From an uncultured Lachnospiraceae bacterium (GTDB lineage Bacteria > Bacillota > Clostridia > Lachnospirales > Lachnospiraceae): a stretch of DNA of 64,000 nucleotides. Positions within the stretch are counted from its first letter, which is position 1. Each line of letters begins with the position of its first letter. The stretch covers positions 1 to 64,000 of the forward strand of contig CAJLUP010000001.1 of NCBI GenBank assembly GCA_905209865.1, given 5' to 3'. The position numbers were made by a program, and so were the translations under genes. This document shows, piece after piece, positions 43,237-51,663 of this stretch. The notes beneath the pieces are model-generated. The model was not told the origin of the DNA, made no database searches, and saw nothing but the letters and a program-made list of their open reading frames with translations.

Positions 43237-43659
43237 ATGAACGAAAAACTGCCTTATTATATGGCTTATCCGATGCCTTTTTCCTTTGATGATGAGAGGG
43301 TGGAGCGGATGGATTTTGAATATTTAAAAAGTATGTATCCGAAGATCCCGAAACGGATTCTTCCTTATGTAGAAGAAGAGTGCGATCGAATGGAATATGA
43401 AAACAGCATGGTGTATGATATGTATCCCGATAAGCTTCAGCTAAAGCTGATGTGTGCGCGGGTGTGTGATAATGTCCGGCGGTATGAGCATATTTGCAGG
43501 GAAGATGGGGGAGATACAGAAGCGGAGGATGCAGATACCGCAGAAAATGCGAAGCTGGAGATGCAAAATCTGCGGGATTTGGTAGAAGTAATGCTGTTTC
43601 AGGAACTGTATAAACGGCGGTGCGATCATCGAAGGTGCTGTCACCGACTTTTTAAATAG
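43237..43659 (+). CDS. conserved hypothetical protein, possible sporulation protein
   Basis: 140 residues, no signal peptide or membrane segment. The first half is distinctive (YYMAYPMPFSFDDERVE, LKSMYPKIPKRILPYVEEECDRMEYE). The middle is acidic (GGDTEAEDADTAE) and the end has a cysteine/histidine-rich cluster, RRCDHRRCCHRLF, that might bind metal or crosslink. I recall proteins of this look in many clostridial genomes but know no function. A sigma-G-like promoter upstream hints at the forespore. ATG at 43237 follows GGGAG by nine bases. Confidence 0.65.
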   Translation: MNEKLPYYMAYPMPFSFDDERVERMDFEYLKSMYPKIPKRILPYVEEECDRMEYENSMVYDMYPDKLQLKLMCARVCDNVRRYEHICREDGGDTEAEDADTAENAKLEMQNLRDLVEVMLFQELYKRRCDHRRCCHRLFK

Positions 43660-43796
43660 GGTGATTTGCTTTATGCAAATTTTGCAAAATGTAGATGGGA
43701 TTGATTGGAGAAAATGCGTTTTAGCTGAAATTTGAGGGGTATTAATCGTGAAAATTTAGGGATATTTTACAGAAATTTTCAAGCTGTCTGTCTTGA

Positions 43797-43825
43797 TTTA
43801 CTAATAGGACGGAATGTGATAAAAT
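43797..43825 (+). promoter_or_regulatory. promoter of the shikimate kinase-like gene
   Basis: TTTACT at 43797-43802, a 17-bp spacer and TAAAAT at 43820-43825. The 220-bp gap before the gene is AT-rich and otherwise shows nothing. Confidence 0.55.
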
Positions 43826-43880
43826 AAGAAAGATATAGCAATGTATACAGAAGGGGAATAAAATAAGGCGGAGAATACAT

Positions 43881-44393
43881 ATGAAGAAAAATTTGATTTT
43901 TATAGGGATGCCTGCAGTCGGCAAAAGTACAGTCGGTATTGTTGTGGCCAAACGTCTCGGAATGCAGTTTATCGATACGGATCTTTTGATTCAGGAACAG
44001 GAGAATAAGCTTTTGTGCGAGATTATAGCCGAGGTGGGAGACGATGGCTTTATTGAGATCGAAAACAGGGTGAATGCAGATGTAAATGCGGAAAATGCAG
44101 TTATTTCTCCGGGCGGAAGCGTGATCTACTGTGAAGAGGCAATGGAACATTACAAAAAGATCGGAACGATTGTATATTTGAAAGCATCTTATCAGACAAT
44201 AAAGAAGAGGATACGCAGTCCGAAGAAGCGGGGGGTTGTCCTGCGGGACGGACAGACGCTGAGAGATCTCTATGAAGAGCGCGTGAAATATTTTGAAAAA
44301 TATGCAGACATTACAATCTGTGAAGACGGATGTCAGATAGAAGATACGATTGAAAATGTTCTGGCAGAAGTAAAAAAACTTGACAATGTATAG
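43881..44393 (+). CDS. shikimate kinase-like P-loop kinase
   Basis: 170 residues. Walker A GMPAVGKST (9-17), the DTD motif (34-36) and a glycine pair (SPGGSVIY) give the shikimate kinase outline. Two differences stand out: the shikimate-binding arginine in the usual EGxFRxxE segment is missing (here DDGFIEIEN) and the GGG of the third motif is reduced to PGG. The lid keeps arginines (RGVVLRD). It may still phosphorylate shikimate, or it may have another small substrate. No other aromatic pathway genes are near. Own promoter, good ribosome site (AAGGCGGAG). Confidence 0.7.
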   Translation: MKKNLIFIGMPAVGKSTVGIVVAKRLGMQFIDTDLLIQEQENKLLCEIIAEVGDDGFIEIENRVNADVNAENAVISPGGSVIYCEEAMEHYKKIGTIVYLKASYQTIKKRIRSPKKRGVVLRDGQTLRDLYEERVKYFEKYADITICEDGCQIEDTIENVLAEVKKLDNV

Positions 44394-44432
44394 GAAACCG
44401 CACTAGAATAGTGTTTTGGCAAAAACTTGGGA

Positions 44433-44461
44433 TTTAAAAAAAGTTAAATATGTGTTAGAAT
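44433..44461 (+). promoter_or_regulatory. promoter of murA
   Basis: TTTAAA at 44433-44438, a 17-bp spacer and TAGAAT at 44456-44461, giving a leader of about 105 bases that contains the small inverted repeat TGTAC..GTACA near 44527-44543. Confidence 0.55.
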
Positions 44462-44574
44462 AGACACGACAGACTGAAATCAACACAAATATATAGAATA
44501 TAGAGATAGACAGAATATAGAGAAATGTACAAAAAAGTACAAGTATGATAATAAAATCTAAATAGAGGTGTGAT

Positions 44575-45867
44575 ATGGAACAATATATCATAAAAGGTGG
44601 CAATCCGCTTGTCGGCGAAGTAGAGATCGGCGGTGCAAAAAATGCGGCTCTTGCAATTTTAGCAGCAGCGATTATGACGGATGAGACTGTTCAGATTGAG
44701 AATCTGCCTGATGTGAATGATGTAAATGTGATGTTGGAAGCCATTGACGGGATCGGCGCTATGGTGCAGAGGATCGATCGTCATACAGTGAAGATCAACG
44801 GAAGTACGATTGGTGATTTTAATATAGAGTATGATTACATTAAGAAGATCAGGGCTTCTTATTATCTGTTAGGGGCGCTTCTCGGTAAGTATAAGAGAGC
44901 GGAAGTTGCGCTTCCGGGGGGATGTAATATCGGCAGCAGACCGATCGATCAGCATCTTAAAGGTTTCCGGGCGCTCGGAGCAGATGTTGATATTGAACAT
45001 GGTAAGATTGTTGCCGAGGCGGAGAAGCTTCGGGGAACACATTTATATTTTGATGTTGTGACAGTTGGAGCGACGATCAATGTGATGATGGCGGCGGCTA
45101 TGTCCGAGGGTCTGACGATCATGGAGAATGTGGCGAAAGAGCCGCATGTTGTTGATGTGGCGAACTTTTTGAATAGCATGGGCGCCAATATCAGAGGTGC
45201 GGGCACGGATGTAATTAAGATCCGCGGCGTGAGATCGCTTCATAAGACAGAATATTCTATTATTCCGGATCAGATCGAAGCAGGTACGTTTATGTTTGCA
45301 GCGGCGGCTACAAAAGGGGATGTGACGGTGCTGAATGTAATTCCGAAGCATCTTGATGCTACGATCTCAAAATTAGTAGATATTGGATGCGAAGTGGAAG
45401 AATTTGACGATGCGGTTCGCGTTGTTGCGAAAAAACGTCTGAGATGTACACAAGTGAAGACACTTCCGTATCCGGGATATCCGACGGATATGCAGCCTCA
45501 GATCGGAGTGACGCTTGCATTGGCGCAAGGAACAAGTACGATTACGGAAAGTATTTTTGAAAACAGGTTTAAATATCTTGGAGAATTGGCGCGCATGGGC
45601 GCACAGGTGAAAGTGGAAGGAAATTCCGCGACAATCGAAGGGGTTGAGAAGTTTTCTGCGGCTCGTGTGAGTGCGCCGGATCTTCGCGCTGGCGCAGCAC
45701 TTTGTATTGCCGGGTTGGCGGCGGAAGGAATTACGATCGTCGATGATATCGTTTATATTCAGAGAGGGTATGAACGTTTTGAAGAGAAGCTTAGAAGTCT
45801 CGGCGGTATGATTGAGCGGGTATCCAGTGAAAAAGAGATTCAGAAGTTCAAATTGAAAGTTGGTTAA
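44575..45867 (+). CDS. murA: UDP-N-acetylglucosamine 1-carboxyvinyltransferase MurA
   Basis: 430 residues. Catalyses the first committed step of peptidoglycan synthesis, adding enolpyruvate from PEP to UDP-GlcNAc. Visible signatures: GAKNAALAILAAAIMTDE near 20-37, IRASYYLLGALLG, the active-site loop PGGCNIGSRPIDQH with the fosfomycin-target cysteine (about 118), and TDMQPQIGVTLALAQG. Firmicutes usually have two MurA paralogues; which one this is cannot be told. Monocistronic with a good terminator. Confidence 0.95.
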   Translation: MEQYIIKGGNPLVGEVEIGGAKNAALAILAAAIMTDETVQIENLPDVNDVNVMLEAIDGIGAMVQRIDRHTVKINGSTIGDFNIEYDYIKKIRASYYLLGALLGKYKRAEVALPGGCNIGSRPIDQHLKGFRALGADVDIEHGKIVAEAEKLRGTHLYFDVVTVGATINVMMAAAMSEGLTIMENVAKEPHVVDVANFLNSMGANIRGAGTDVIKIRGVRSLHKTEYSIIPDQIEAGTFMFAAAATKGDVTVLNVIPKHLDATISKLVDIGCEVEEFDDAVRVVAKKRLRCTQVKTLPYPGYPTDMQPQIGVTLALAQGTSTITESIFENRFKYLGELARMGAQVKVEGNSATIEGVEKFSAARVSAPDLRAGAALCIAGLAAEGITIVDDIVYIQRGYERFEEKLRSLGGMIERVSSEKEIQKFKLKVG

Positions 45868-45874
45868 AGATTTA

Positions 45875-45906
45875 GGCAGGATCGGAATAAGTCGATCCTG
45901 CCTTTT
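45875..45906 (+). terminator. terminator of murA
   Basis: GGCAGGATCG pairs perfectly with CGATCCTGCC (45875-45884 with 45893-45902), followed by TTTTGTTCTTTT. It may also help end the convergent lacI transcript. Confidence 0.85.
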
Positions 45907-45936
45907 GTTCTTTTACAGTGTAAAATTCACATTGTT

Positions 45937-46935
45937 TCAGCGGATTTTTCGAGTCGATTTTCGCACTTTTAATTCGACGGGAAGAAGGAGCTGCTGTTTT
46001 AAGACGGTATTGCTTTTGATCTGCCGGATCAATACTTCGGCGGATAGTTTTCCCATCTCGGCGGAAGGCAGACGGATCGTTGTCAGCGCCGGTGAGAAGT
46101 TTTTAGAAAGAGCGATATCGTTAAATCCGACAACTCCGATATCCTGAGGACATTTTAAGCCTAAATCTTTTAATTGAGAGAGGACGACGATCGCCAGAGA
46201 ATCTGAACCGGCGAAGATCACCTCTGTTTCGGGATGCTTTGTTAAAAGCTCTTTTACTTGAGCGGCACATGTCTTTGAATCCCAGTTACAGTTGTAGATC
46301 AGCTCAGGGTCATAGGGGATCTTGTTTTCGCGAAGCGTTTCCCGCAAGATCATCATGCGGCAGCAGGAGTCGAAGTCTGAGGACAGGGATGAGTTGGAAG
46401 GCCCTCCGATATAGGCAATTTTTCTGTAACCGCAGTCGATAATATGATTGAAGACCAGCTGGTTTGCATATACGGTATTGTAACCTACATTGCAGTATCC
46501 GTTAATGTAATTGTCAATGAATATGAGTTTTTTGTTCAGGCTTGTAATAAAATCAAGCGTTCCCGGAGGAAGTTCTGTGATGATCAGCCCGTCCAGCTCC
46601 GCAAGCTGTTTTTTCAGTCCGGGAGTCATATCTTGCAGTTGAGCATAGCTTACGATTAACGAAATAAATGCGTTATGTGAGGCGCAATAAGATTGAATAC
46701 CACCAAGAATATCGTTGAAATAAGGGTCAGAGTAACTATAGGTTAAGGACATGATACAGCCGATGTGGATCTGACTCTTTTTTCCTGTATATTGATAATG
46801 AAGTTCTTCTACTGTTTTAAGAACCCTTTCTTTTGTTGCCTGACTTACCCGAAAATCAGGATCGTCAGAAAGAACTTTGGAAACAGTAGTAATAGAAACA
46901 TTTGCTGCTTTTGCAACTTCTCGAATTGTAGCCAT
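45937..46935 (-). CDS. LacI family transcriptional regulator of the GH4 sugar operon
   Basis: 332 residues. N-terminal LacI HTH (TIREVAKAANVSITTVSKVLSDDPDFRVS) and hinge, then a periplasmic-binding-protein-like effector domain (about 60-330) with typical text such as DGLIITELP and VGVVGFNDI-like VGFNDIALS. Divergent from the glycosidase operon, so it most likely senses its sugar. ATG at 46935 follows AAGGAGGGG. A site GTTTAGTAAAC lies directly between its -10 box and its ribosome site, fitting autorepression. Confidence 0.9.
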   Translation of the reverse strand: MATIREVAKAANVSITTVSKVLSDDPDFRVSQATKERVLKTVEELHYQYTGKKSQIHIGCIMSLTYSYSDPYFNDILGGIQSYCASHNAFISLIVSYAQLQDMTPGLKKQLAELDGLIITELPPGTLDFITSLNKKLIFIDNYINGYCNVGYNTVYANQLVFNHIIDCGYRKIAYIGGPSNSSLSSDFDSCCRMMILRETLRENKIPYDPELIYNCNWDSKTCAAQVKELLTKHPETEVIFAGSDSLAIVVLSQLKDLGLKCPQDIGVVGFNDIALSKNFSPALTTIRLPSAEMGKLSAEVLIRQIKSNTVLKQQLLLPVELKVRKSTRKIR

Positions 46936-46949
46936 AAGATCCCCTCCTT

Positions 46950-46960
46950 GTTTAGTAAAC
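46950..46960. promoter_or_regulatory. LacI-family operator 1
   Basis: GTTTAGTAAAC, a perfect inverted repeat around a central G, placed just downstream of the lacI -10 box (minus strand) and against its ribosome site. Confidence 0.7.
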
Positions 46961-46989
46961 ATAATAGCACAAAAAATTAATTATGTAAA
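46961..46989 (-). promoter_or_regulatory. promoter of the lacI-like gene
   Basis: On the minus strand TTTACA (46989-46984), a 17-bp spacer and TATTAT (46966-46961). The -10 box abuts operator 1. Confidence 0.65.
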
Positions 46990-47024
46990 TAAAAAAATTA
47001 TGTAAATTATCAACAAAAAAGAAA

Positions 47025-47035
47025 GTTTAGTAAAC
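47025..47035. promoter_or_regulatory. LacI-family operator 2
   Basis: Second exact GTTTAGTAAAC, midway between the divergent promoters, 75 bp from operator 1 and 120 bp from operator 3 (start to start). The spacing would allow DNA looping. Confidence 0.65.
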
Positions 47036-47094
47036 AAAATAGGTTAAAATAACTATAAAAATCAGACAAAAATAAAATAATTTGTGAAAATTAC

Positions 47095-47123
47095 TTGAAA
47101 ATCAGGTAAACAAATATTATGAT
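47095..47123 (+). promoter_or_regulatory. promoter of the GH4 operon
   Basis: TTGAAA at 47095-47100, a 17-bp spacer and TATGAT at 47118-47123. A near match to the operator (TTTAGATAAAC) follows at 47123-47133. Confidence 0.7.
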
Positions 47124-47144
47124 TTAGATAAACAAAGACATAAT

Positions 47145-47155
47145 GTTTAGTAAAC
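47145..47155. promoter_or_regulatory. LacI-family operator 3
   Basis: Third exact GTTTAGTAAAC, about 22 bp after the -10 box and touching the GGAGG ribosome site of the glycosidase gene. In this place a bound repressor would block early transcription. Confidence 0.7.
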
Positions 47156-47166
47156 GGAGGTGCAGC

Positions 47167-48525
47167 ATGAAAAAATTTACATTTATAGGAGCAGGATCTC
47201 TGGATTTTACCAAAGACCTTGTAAGAGACATTCTTACATTCGAGGCGTTTCGGGATGCGGAATTGATGTTGATGGACATTGATCCGAAGCGCCTTGAATA
47301 TGCGGTAAGAGGAGTACAGAAGATTGTTGACGCGGGCAATTATCCGGCAACAGTAAAGGGAACGCAGGATCGGAAAGAAGCGTTGAAAGATGCGGATGGC
47401 GTTCTGATTACAATTTTGCAGGGAGGTGTAGAAGTCTGGCGGCATGATATCGAAATTCCGAAAAAGTATAATGTCGATATCTGCGTAGGAGATACGCGCG
47501 GTCCATCCGGTATATTCCGGTTTTTAAGAACCGCTCCGGTACTTCTTGATATTATCAGAGATTGTGAAGAAGTATGTCCGAATGCGGTAGTTCTTAACTA
47601 CACAAATCCGATGGCAATGCTTGTAAGTTATCTGCAGTCGATGTCTGATATGAATATTACAGGATTGTGCCACAGCGTACAGGGAACAGCGGAAATGCTT
47701 GCAAAATGGATCGGAGCGGAAGATAAACAGGTTCGCTACACATGTGCGGGAATCAATCATCAGGCATTTTATCTTGATTTTAAAGTGGATGGAAAAGACG
47801 CTTACCCGGAGCTTTACAGGGCGATTGAAAGAGAGGAAGTGGCTGCTGAAGAACCTGTCAGAATCGAAATGTTTAAGAAATTAGGATACTTTAATACCGA
47901 GTCGTCAGGACATAATTCAGAGTATGTCGCGTGGTTCAGAAAACGTCCGGATCTGATCGAAAAATATTGTACTCACGGAACAGGATGGAATCCGGGTGCA
48001 TACGGATACATCTTGGATGAATATTTAGGACGGGAAGACACATGGGAGAAGGAGTATACAGACTGGCTTGAAAATGGCGAGGTGGAACTTGAAAGAGGAG
48101 AAGAATATGCTTCCAATATTTTCAATGCGGTATTTGGCGATCATACACCTTATTTCTTTAACGGAAACCTGAAAAACCACGGCTACATCACGAATGTAAA
48201 ACAGGGAGTATGTGTGGAAGTTCCGACGGTCGCAACAGAAGAAGGGATTGTTCCGATCAAACAGATCACGCTTCCCGACCACCTTGCAGTGCTCGTAAAC
48301 AACTCGGCGCTGATTGAAGATCTGGCTGTGAAAGCGGCTATTGAAGGAGATCCGAATCTTGTATTTCAGGCTGTTTTATATGATCCGCTTACAAGCGCGG
48401 TGTGCAGTATGGATGAAATTCAGAACATGGTTCAGGAAATGCTTGATAAAAATGCAGAATACTTAGGTTATTTTAAATCCTTGAAAATAAATATGGAGGT
48501 GCTACATGAAAAAGAGAATCGTTAG
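47167..48525 (+). CDS. GH4 family glycosidase (alpha-galactosidase/alpha-glucosidase type)
   Basis: 452 residues. GH4 enzymes use NAD and a divalent metal and split glycosides by an oxidation-elimination route. The NAD-binding loop FIGAGSLDFT is at 5-14; ILQGG, GDTRGPSGIFR, NYTNPMAM, GLCHSVQGT and GINHQAFYL carry nucleotide, metal and catalytic residues. The CHS and NHQAFYL text is closest to MelA-type alpha-galactosidases, though galacturonidases and alpha-glucosidases share it. ATG at 47167 follows GGAGG. The end overlaps the binding-protein gene by 20 bp, so the operon's transported sugar is probably its substrate. Confidence 0.88.
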   Translation: MKKFTFIGAGSLDFTKDLVRDILTFEAFRDAELMLMDIDPKRLEYAVRGVQKIVDAGNYPATVKGTQDRKEALKDADGVLITILQGGVEVWRHDIEIPKKYNVDICVGDTRGPSGIFRFLRTAPVLLDIIRDCEEVCPNAVVLNYTNPMAMLVSYLQSMSDMNITGLCHSVQGTAEMLAKWIGAEDKQVRYTCAGINHQAFYLDFKVDGKDAYPELYRAIEREEVAAEEPVRIEMFKKLGYFNTESSGHNSEYVAWFRKRPDLIEKYCTHGTGWNPGAYGYILDEYLGREDTWEKEYTDWLENGEVELERGEEYASNIFNAVFGDHTPYFFNGNLKNHGYITNVKQGVCVEVPTVATEEGIVPIKQITLPDHLAVLVNNSALIEDLAVKAAIEGDPNLVFQAVLYDPLTSAVCSMDEIQNMVQEMLDKNAEYLGYFKSLKINMEVLHEKENR

Positions 48526-49789
48526 TTTAATATTATGCGGAGTTATGGTATTTTCAGCGGTAGGATGTTCAGGCGGCGGAGAAGATAAGGCGGGAAAAGA
48601 TGATGTTACGCTGACAATGTGGAGTCATATCAATGAACCGTGGAATGCGGCATATGAGGACGCAATCAAAGAATTTGAAGCCCAAAACAAGGGAATTCAC
48701 ATTAAACTTGAGACGTTCCCGTATGACGAGTTTGAATCGAAAGTGCAGACGGCTTTGATCGATGGAGAAGGCGGAGCTGATATTTATGAATTGTGGGGAG
48801 GCTGGGCGTTAGACTTCACTCCTTACGGAACATTGATGGAATTGCCTGAGGAAATGGCAGAAAAAGTGCGGGAAGAAAATTATGCGCCGACATATGGAGC
48901 GCTTGAGTATGAAGATAAAATGTACGGTATCCCGTTAGAGTATAATATTGAGTACGGTGGAATGCTTGTAAACGATGCGCTTTTAGAAGCGAAGGAGCTT
49001 ACTGTTCCGACGACATGGGCGGAGCTTAGAGAAACGGCTATAAAAGGAACAGAACATGACGGAAATATTTTCCAGTGCAAAGGATTTGATTTTGTTAACT
49101 GGGATTCCGTACCGTATTATTTCCTTGCTTTTATACTTCAGCAGGATGCGGATTATATGACGGATGACGGGAAATTCGACGTAACGACAGATGCAGCTAA
49201 GACTGCTTTTAACGAACTTGCGACGATGGTAACAGAAGACAAAGTTACAGATCTTGAAGGTCTGACAGGCGGAGCCGATATGGAAGGTTATCAGCAGTTA
49301 TATGCAGGAAGAAATATGATGGTTCCACGCGGTCCGTGGACGATTTCGGAAGGTGAGCAGTCATTTGGATTAAAACTCGGTACAGATTTTGATTATGTTG
49401 CAATGCCTCAGTATGGAAACAATCAAAAATTTGCTTCAGAAAACGGATGGTCTCTGGCAGTCAGTGCAAGCTGTAAAGAGCAGGAAGCGGCGATAAAATT
49501 CCTTGAGTATCTGTATCAGGATGATGTTATGTTAGAGCATAATATCCGCTGTACACAGATCCCGGCGAAAAAGAGTCTGGCTCAGAGCGAAGAATATAAG
49601 AAAGAAGTTCCGTATGCGGACATTCTTGTCGGAATTCTCGATCAGGGACAATTTATCGGAAGCTTTAATACAGACCGTTTGAAAGAAACGATCAATAATA
49701 CATTTGTCGCATATTGCTCAGGTAAATATGACTCGATTGATGCGGCAATGACAGATATGAATGAGAAACTGAATGGAATATTAGAGTAA
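48506..49789 (+). CDS. sugar ABC transporter substrate-binding lipoprotein
   Basis: 427 residues. A lipoprotein signal peptide ends at Cys21 (MVFSAVGC), then a family 1 extracellular binding protein (LTMWSHINEPWNAAYEDAIKEFEA...) with PRGPWTIS and ANGWSLAVSAS-like segments (here SENGWSLAVSAS). It captures the sugar outside the cell and hands it to the two permeases downstream. The ATPase (MsiK/MalK type) is not encoded here, as usual for Firmicute CUT1 systems that share one. Ribosome site GGAGG lies inside the GH4 gene. Confidence 0.92.
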   Translation: MKKRIVSLILCGVMVFSAVGCSGGGEDKAGKDDVTLTMWSHINEPWNAAYEDAIKEFEAQNKGIHIKLETFPYDEFESKVQTALIDGEGGADIYELWGGWALDFTPYGTLMELPEEMAEKVREENYAPTYGALEYEDKMYGIPLEYNIEYGGMLVNDALLEAKELTVPTTWAELRETAIKGTEHDGNIFQCKGFDFVNWDSVPYYFLAFILQQDADYMTDDGKFDVTTDAAKTAFNELATMVTEDKVTDLEGLTGGADMEGYQQLYAGRNMMVPRGPWTISEGEQSFGLKLGTDFDYVAMPQYGNNQKFASENGWSLAVSASCKEQEAAIKFLEYLYQDDVMLEHNIRCTQIPAKKSLAQSEEYKKEVPYADILVGILDQGQFIGSFNTDRLKETINNTFVAYCSGKYDSIDAAMTDMNEKLNGILE

Positions 49790-49797
49790 TGTATATC

Positions 49798-49863
49798 GGC
49801 TGTCGCAGATCAGACATGAGAAGAACTATGAAAGACGAGAGCAACAGATGTGAAGCGGCAGCC
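49798..49863 (+). other. intercistronic stem-loop after the binding-protein gene
   Basis: GGCTGTCGC (49798-49806) pairs with GCGGCAGCC (49855-49863), nine pairs with one G-T, and no T run. Hairpins at this place commonly protect the 3' end of the more abundant binding-protein message. Confidence 0.5.
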
Positions 49864-49884
49864 TGATTCACAAGGGGGTACGCC

Positions 49885-50760
49885 ATGAAAAACAAAAAGT
49901 TTGTAGGGACGGTTATGATACCGGCTATGCTGCATATGTTTATATTTATTGTTATCCCAATCGTGATCGGCCTTGTGATTTCGTTCTTTAACTATAATCC
50001 ACTTAGTTCGGATAATAAATTTATAGGACTAGAAAACTTTGTGAGGCTTGCTCAGGACGCGGATTTTCGTAAGGCACTTATTAATACGTTAGTATTTGTA
50101 CTTGTTACAGTTACTTTAAATATCGGGATCGCTCTTGTCGTTGCACAGATGATCTCATGGTTCAAATCGAATAAGGTAAGAAGTTTTTTCAGGATGGTAT
50201 TTTTCCTTCCGTGTATTGCGCCTATGGTTGCAACCTCTGTTGTATTTTCTCGTTCAATCTTTCCAACGACAACCGGATTTTTGAATGTGGCGCTTAATAA
50301 AATAGGGATCGATTCGATCAACTGGCTCGGAGATCCGAAAGTAGTCATGATCTCTCTGATTATTTATACCATTTGGGTGGATGTCGGATATAATATTATT
50401 TTGTTTTCAGCAGGAATAGACGGAATCCCTTCTTATGTATATGAAGCAGCAGATCTGGATGGGGCGAGCGAATGGGTGAAATTCCGTAAGATTACATGGC
50501 CGCTGCTTGGAAGAAGTTTTCAGTTTGTGATCGTACAAACATTGATTTCACATTTCCAGATGTTTGCACAGTTTGCGGTACTCATTTTAAAAGACGGACC
50601 TCAAAATTCGGGACTTGTGCTCTCAAGATATATTTATAAGATGGCGTTTGAATATAAAGATATGGGATATGCATCTGCCGTTTCGCTTGTGCTGTTTGTT
50701 ATTATCATGACGCTGTCTTTGATCGAACAGAAGAAGAGCTCGGTAGACTGGGAATATTAG
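49885..50760 (+). CDS. sugar ABC transporter permease (MalF-like)
   Basis: 291 residues with six hydrophobic segments, the first near 11-33. The EAA loop reads YEAADLDGASEWVKFRKITWPLL near 190-212 and would dock the ATPase. Belongs to the CUT1 carbohydrate transporters, where a MalF-like and a MalG-like subunit pair. Second permease follows 11 bp downstream. GGGGG precedes the ATG. Confidence 0.92.
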   Translation: MKNKKFVGTVMIPAMLHMFIFIVIPIVIGLVISFFNYNPLSSDNKFIGLENFVRLAQDADFRKALINTLVFVLVTVTLNIGIALVVAQMISWFKSNKVRSFFRMVFFLPCIAPMVATSVVFSRSIFPTTTGFLNVALNKIGIDSINWLGDPKVVMISLIIYTIWVDVGYNIILFSAGIDGIPSYVYEAADLDGASEWVKFRKITWPLLGRSFQFVIVQTLISHFQMFAQFAVLILKDGPQNSGLVLSRYIYKMAFEYKDMGYASAVSLVLFVIIMTLSLIEQKKSSVDWEY

Positions 50761-50771
50761 GAGGCGTAGTT

Positions 50772-51608
50772 ATGAAAATGTTAAAAGACAAAAAGAACAG
50801 AAAATTAAGAATCATTTCATTTGTGATTTTGTTTTTGGCAGCAATTCTGTTTCTTGCGCCGTACTTTTGGATGCTTTCTAATTCGTTTAAATCAACGAAA
50901 GAGATTTTGCTGGAACCTACGAATATGCTGCCGAAGCAGTTTACACTTGACGGGTATGTGAAAGTGTTGACCGAGTCCCCATTTTTCAGGTGGATGGCAA
51001 ACTCGCTTTTTGTGACGATTATAGATACGATTGTTGTTTTGTTTACAAGTTCTTTGATCGGATTCGTGTTATCGAAATACAGATTCAAATTGAATAAAGC
51101 GTTGTTTTATGTCATATTGATCACAATGATGATGCCGACAGCGGCGATGATGATCCCGAATTTTCTGCTTATCTCAAAGCTGGGATGGTATGATAAGATC
51201 ATTTCGCTTGTTGTGCCTACGTTTGTGAATGCATTTGGAATTTTTCTGTGCAAACAGTTTATTGACGATATGCCGAAGGAACTTTTTGAGTGTGCGATGC
51301 TCGATAATGCAGGACCTTTTACGATCTATAGGAAAATCGTGCTCCCGGGGATACGCCCGGCGCTTGGAAGTTTGACGATCTTTACGTTTTTGGGACTTTG
51401 GAATGACTATCAGACACCGTTGATCTATTTGAACAGTTCGGAAAATATGACGCTGCCGCTTGCGATGTCGTATTTTTCAACGCAGCATTTGTCAGATCTT
51501 TCGGCGACGATGGCTGCGGCCTCTCTTATTATGATTCCGGCGTCAATCGTATTTATTATCTTCCAGAAGCAGTTCATTAAAGGAATTACGATGACGGGAA
51601 TGAAATAA
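50772..51608 (+). CDS. sugar ABC transporter permease (MalG-like)
   Basis: 278 residues, six hydrophobic segments. The N-terminal half has the MalG-type NSFKSTKEIL and WMANSLFVT text, and the EAA loop is FECAMLDNAGPFTIYRKIVLPGIRPAL near 172-198. Partner of the preceding permease in one CUT1 importer. AGGAGG before the ATG. A 55-bp gap leads to the amidohydrolase gene. Confidence 0.92.
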   Translation: MKMLKDKKNRKLRIISFVILFLAAILFLAPYFWMLSNSFKSTKEILLEPTNMLPKQFTLDGYVKVLTESPFFRWMANSLFVTIIDTIVVLFTSSLIGFVLSKYRFKLNKALFYVILITMMMPTAAMMIPNFLLISKLGWYDKIISLVVPTFVNAFGIFLCKQFIDDMPKELFECAMLDNAGPFTIYRKIVLPGIRPALGSLTIFTFLGLWNDYQTPLIYLNSSENMTLPLAMSYFSTQHLSDLSATMAAASLIMIPASIVFIIFQKQFIKGITMTGMK

Positions 51609-51663
51609 CGTAAAATATATCAAAAGAGAATTATAAAGATAAAATCAAAGGGGGTGATCCTGC

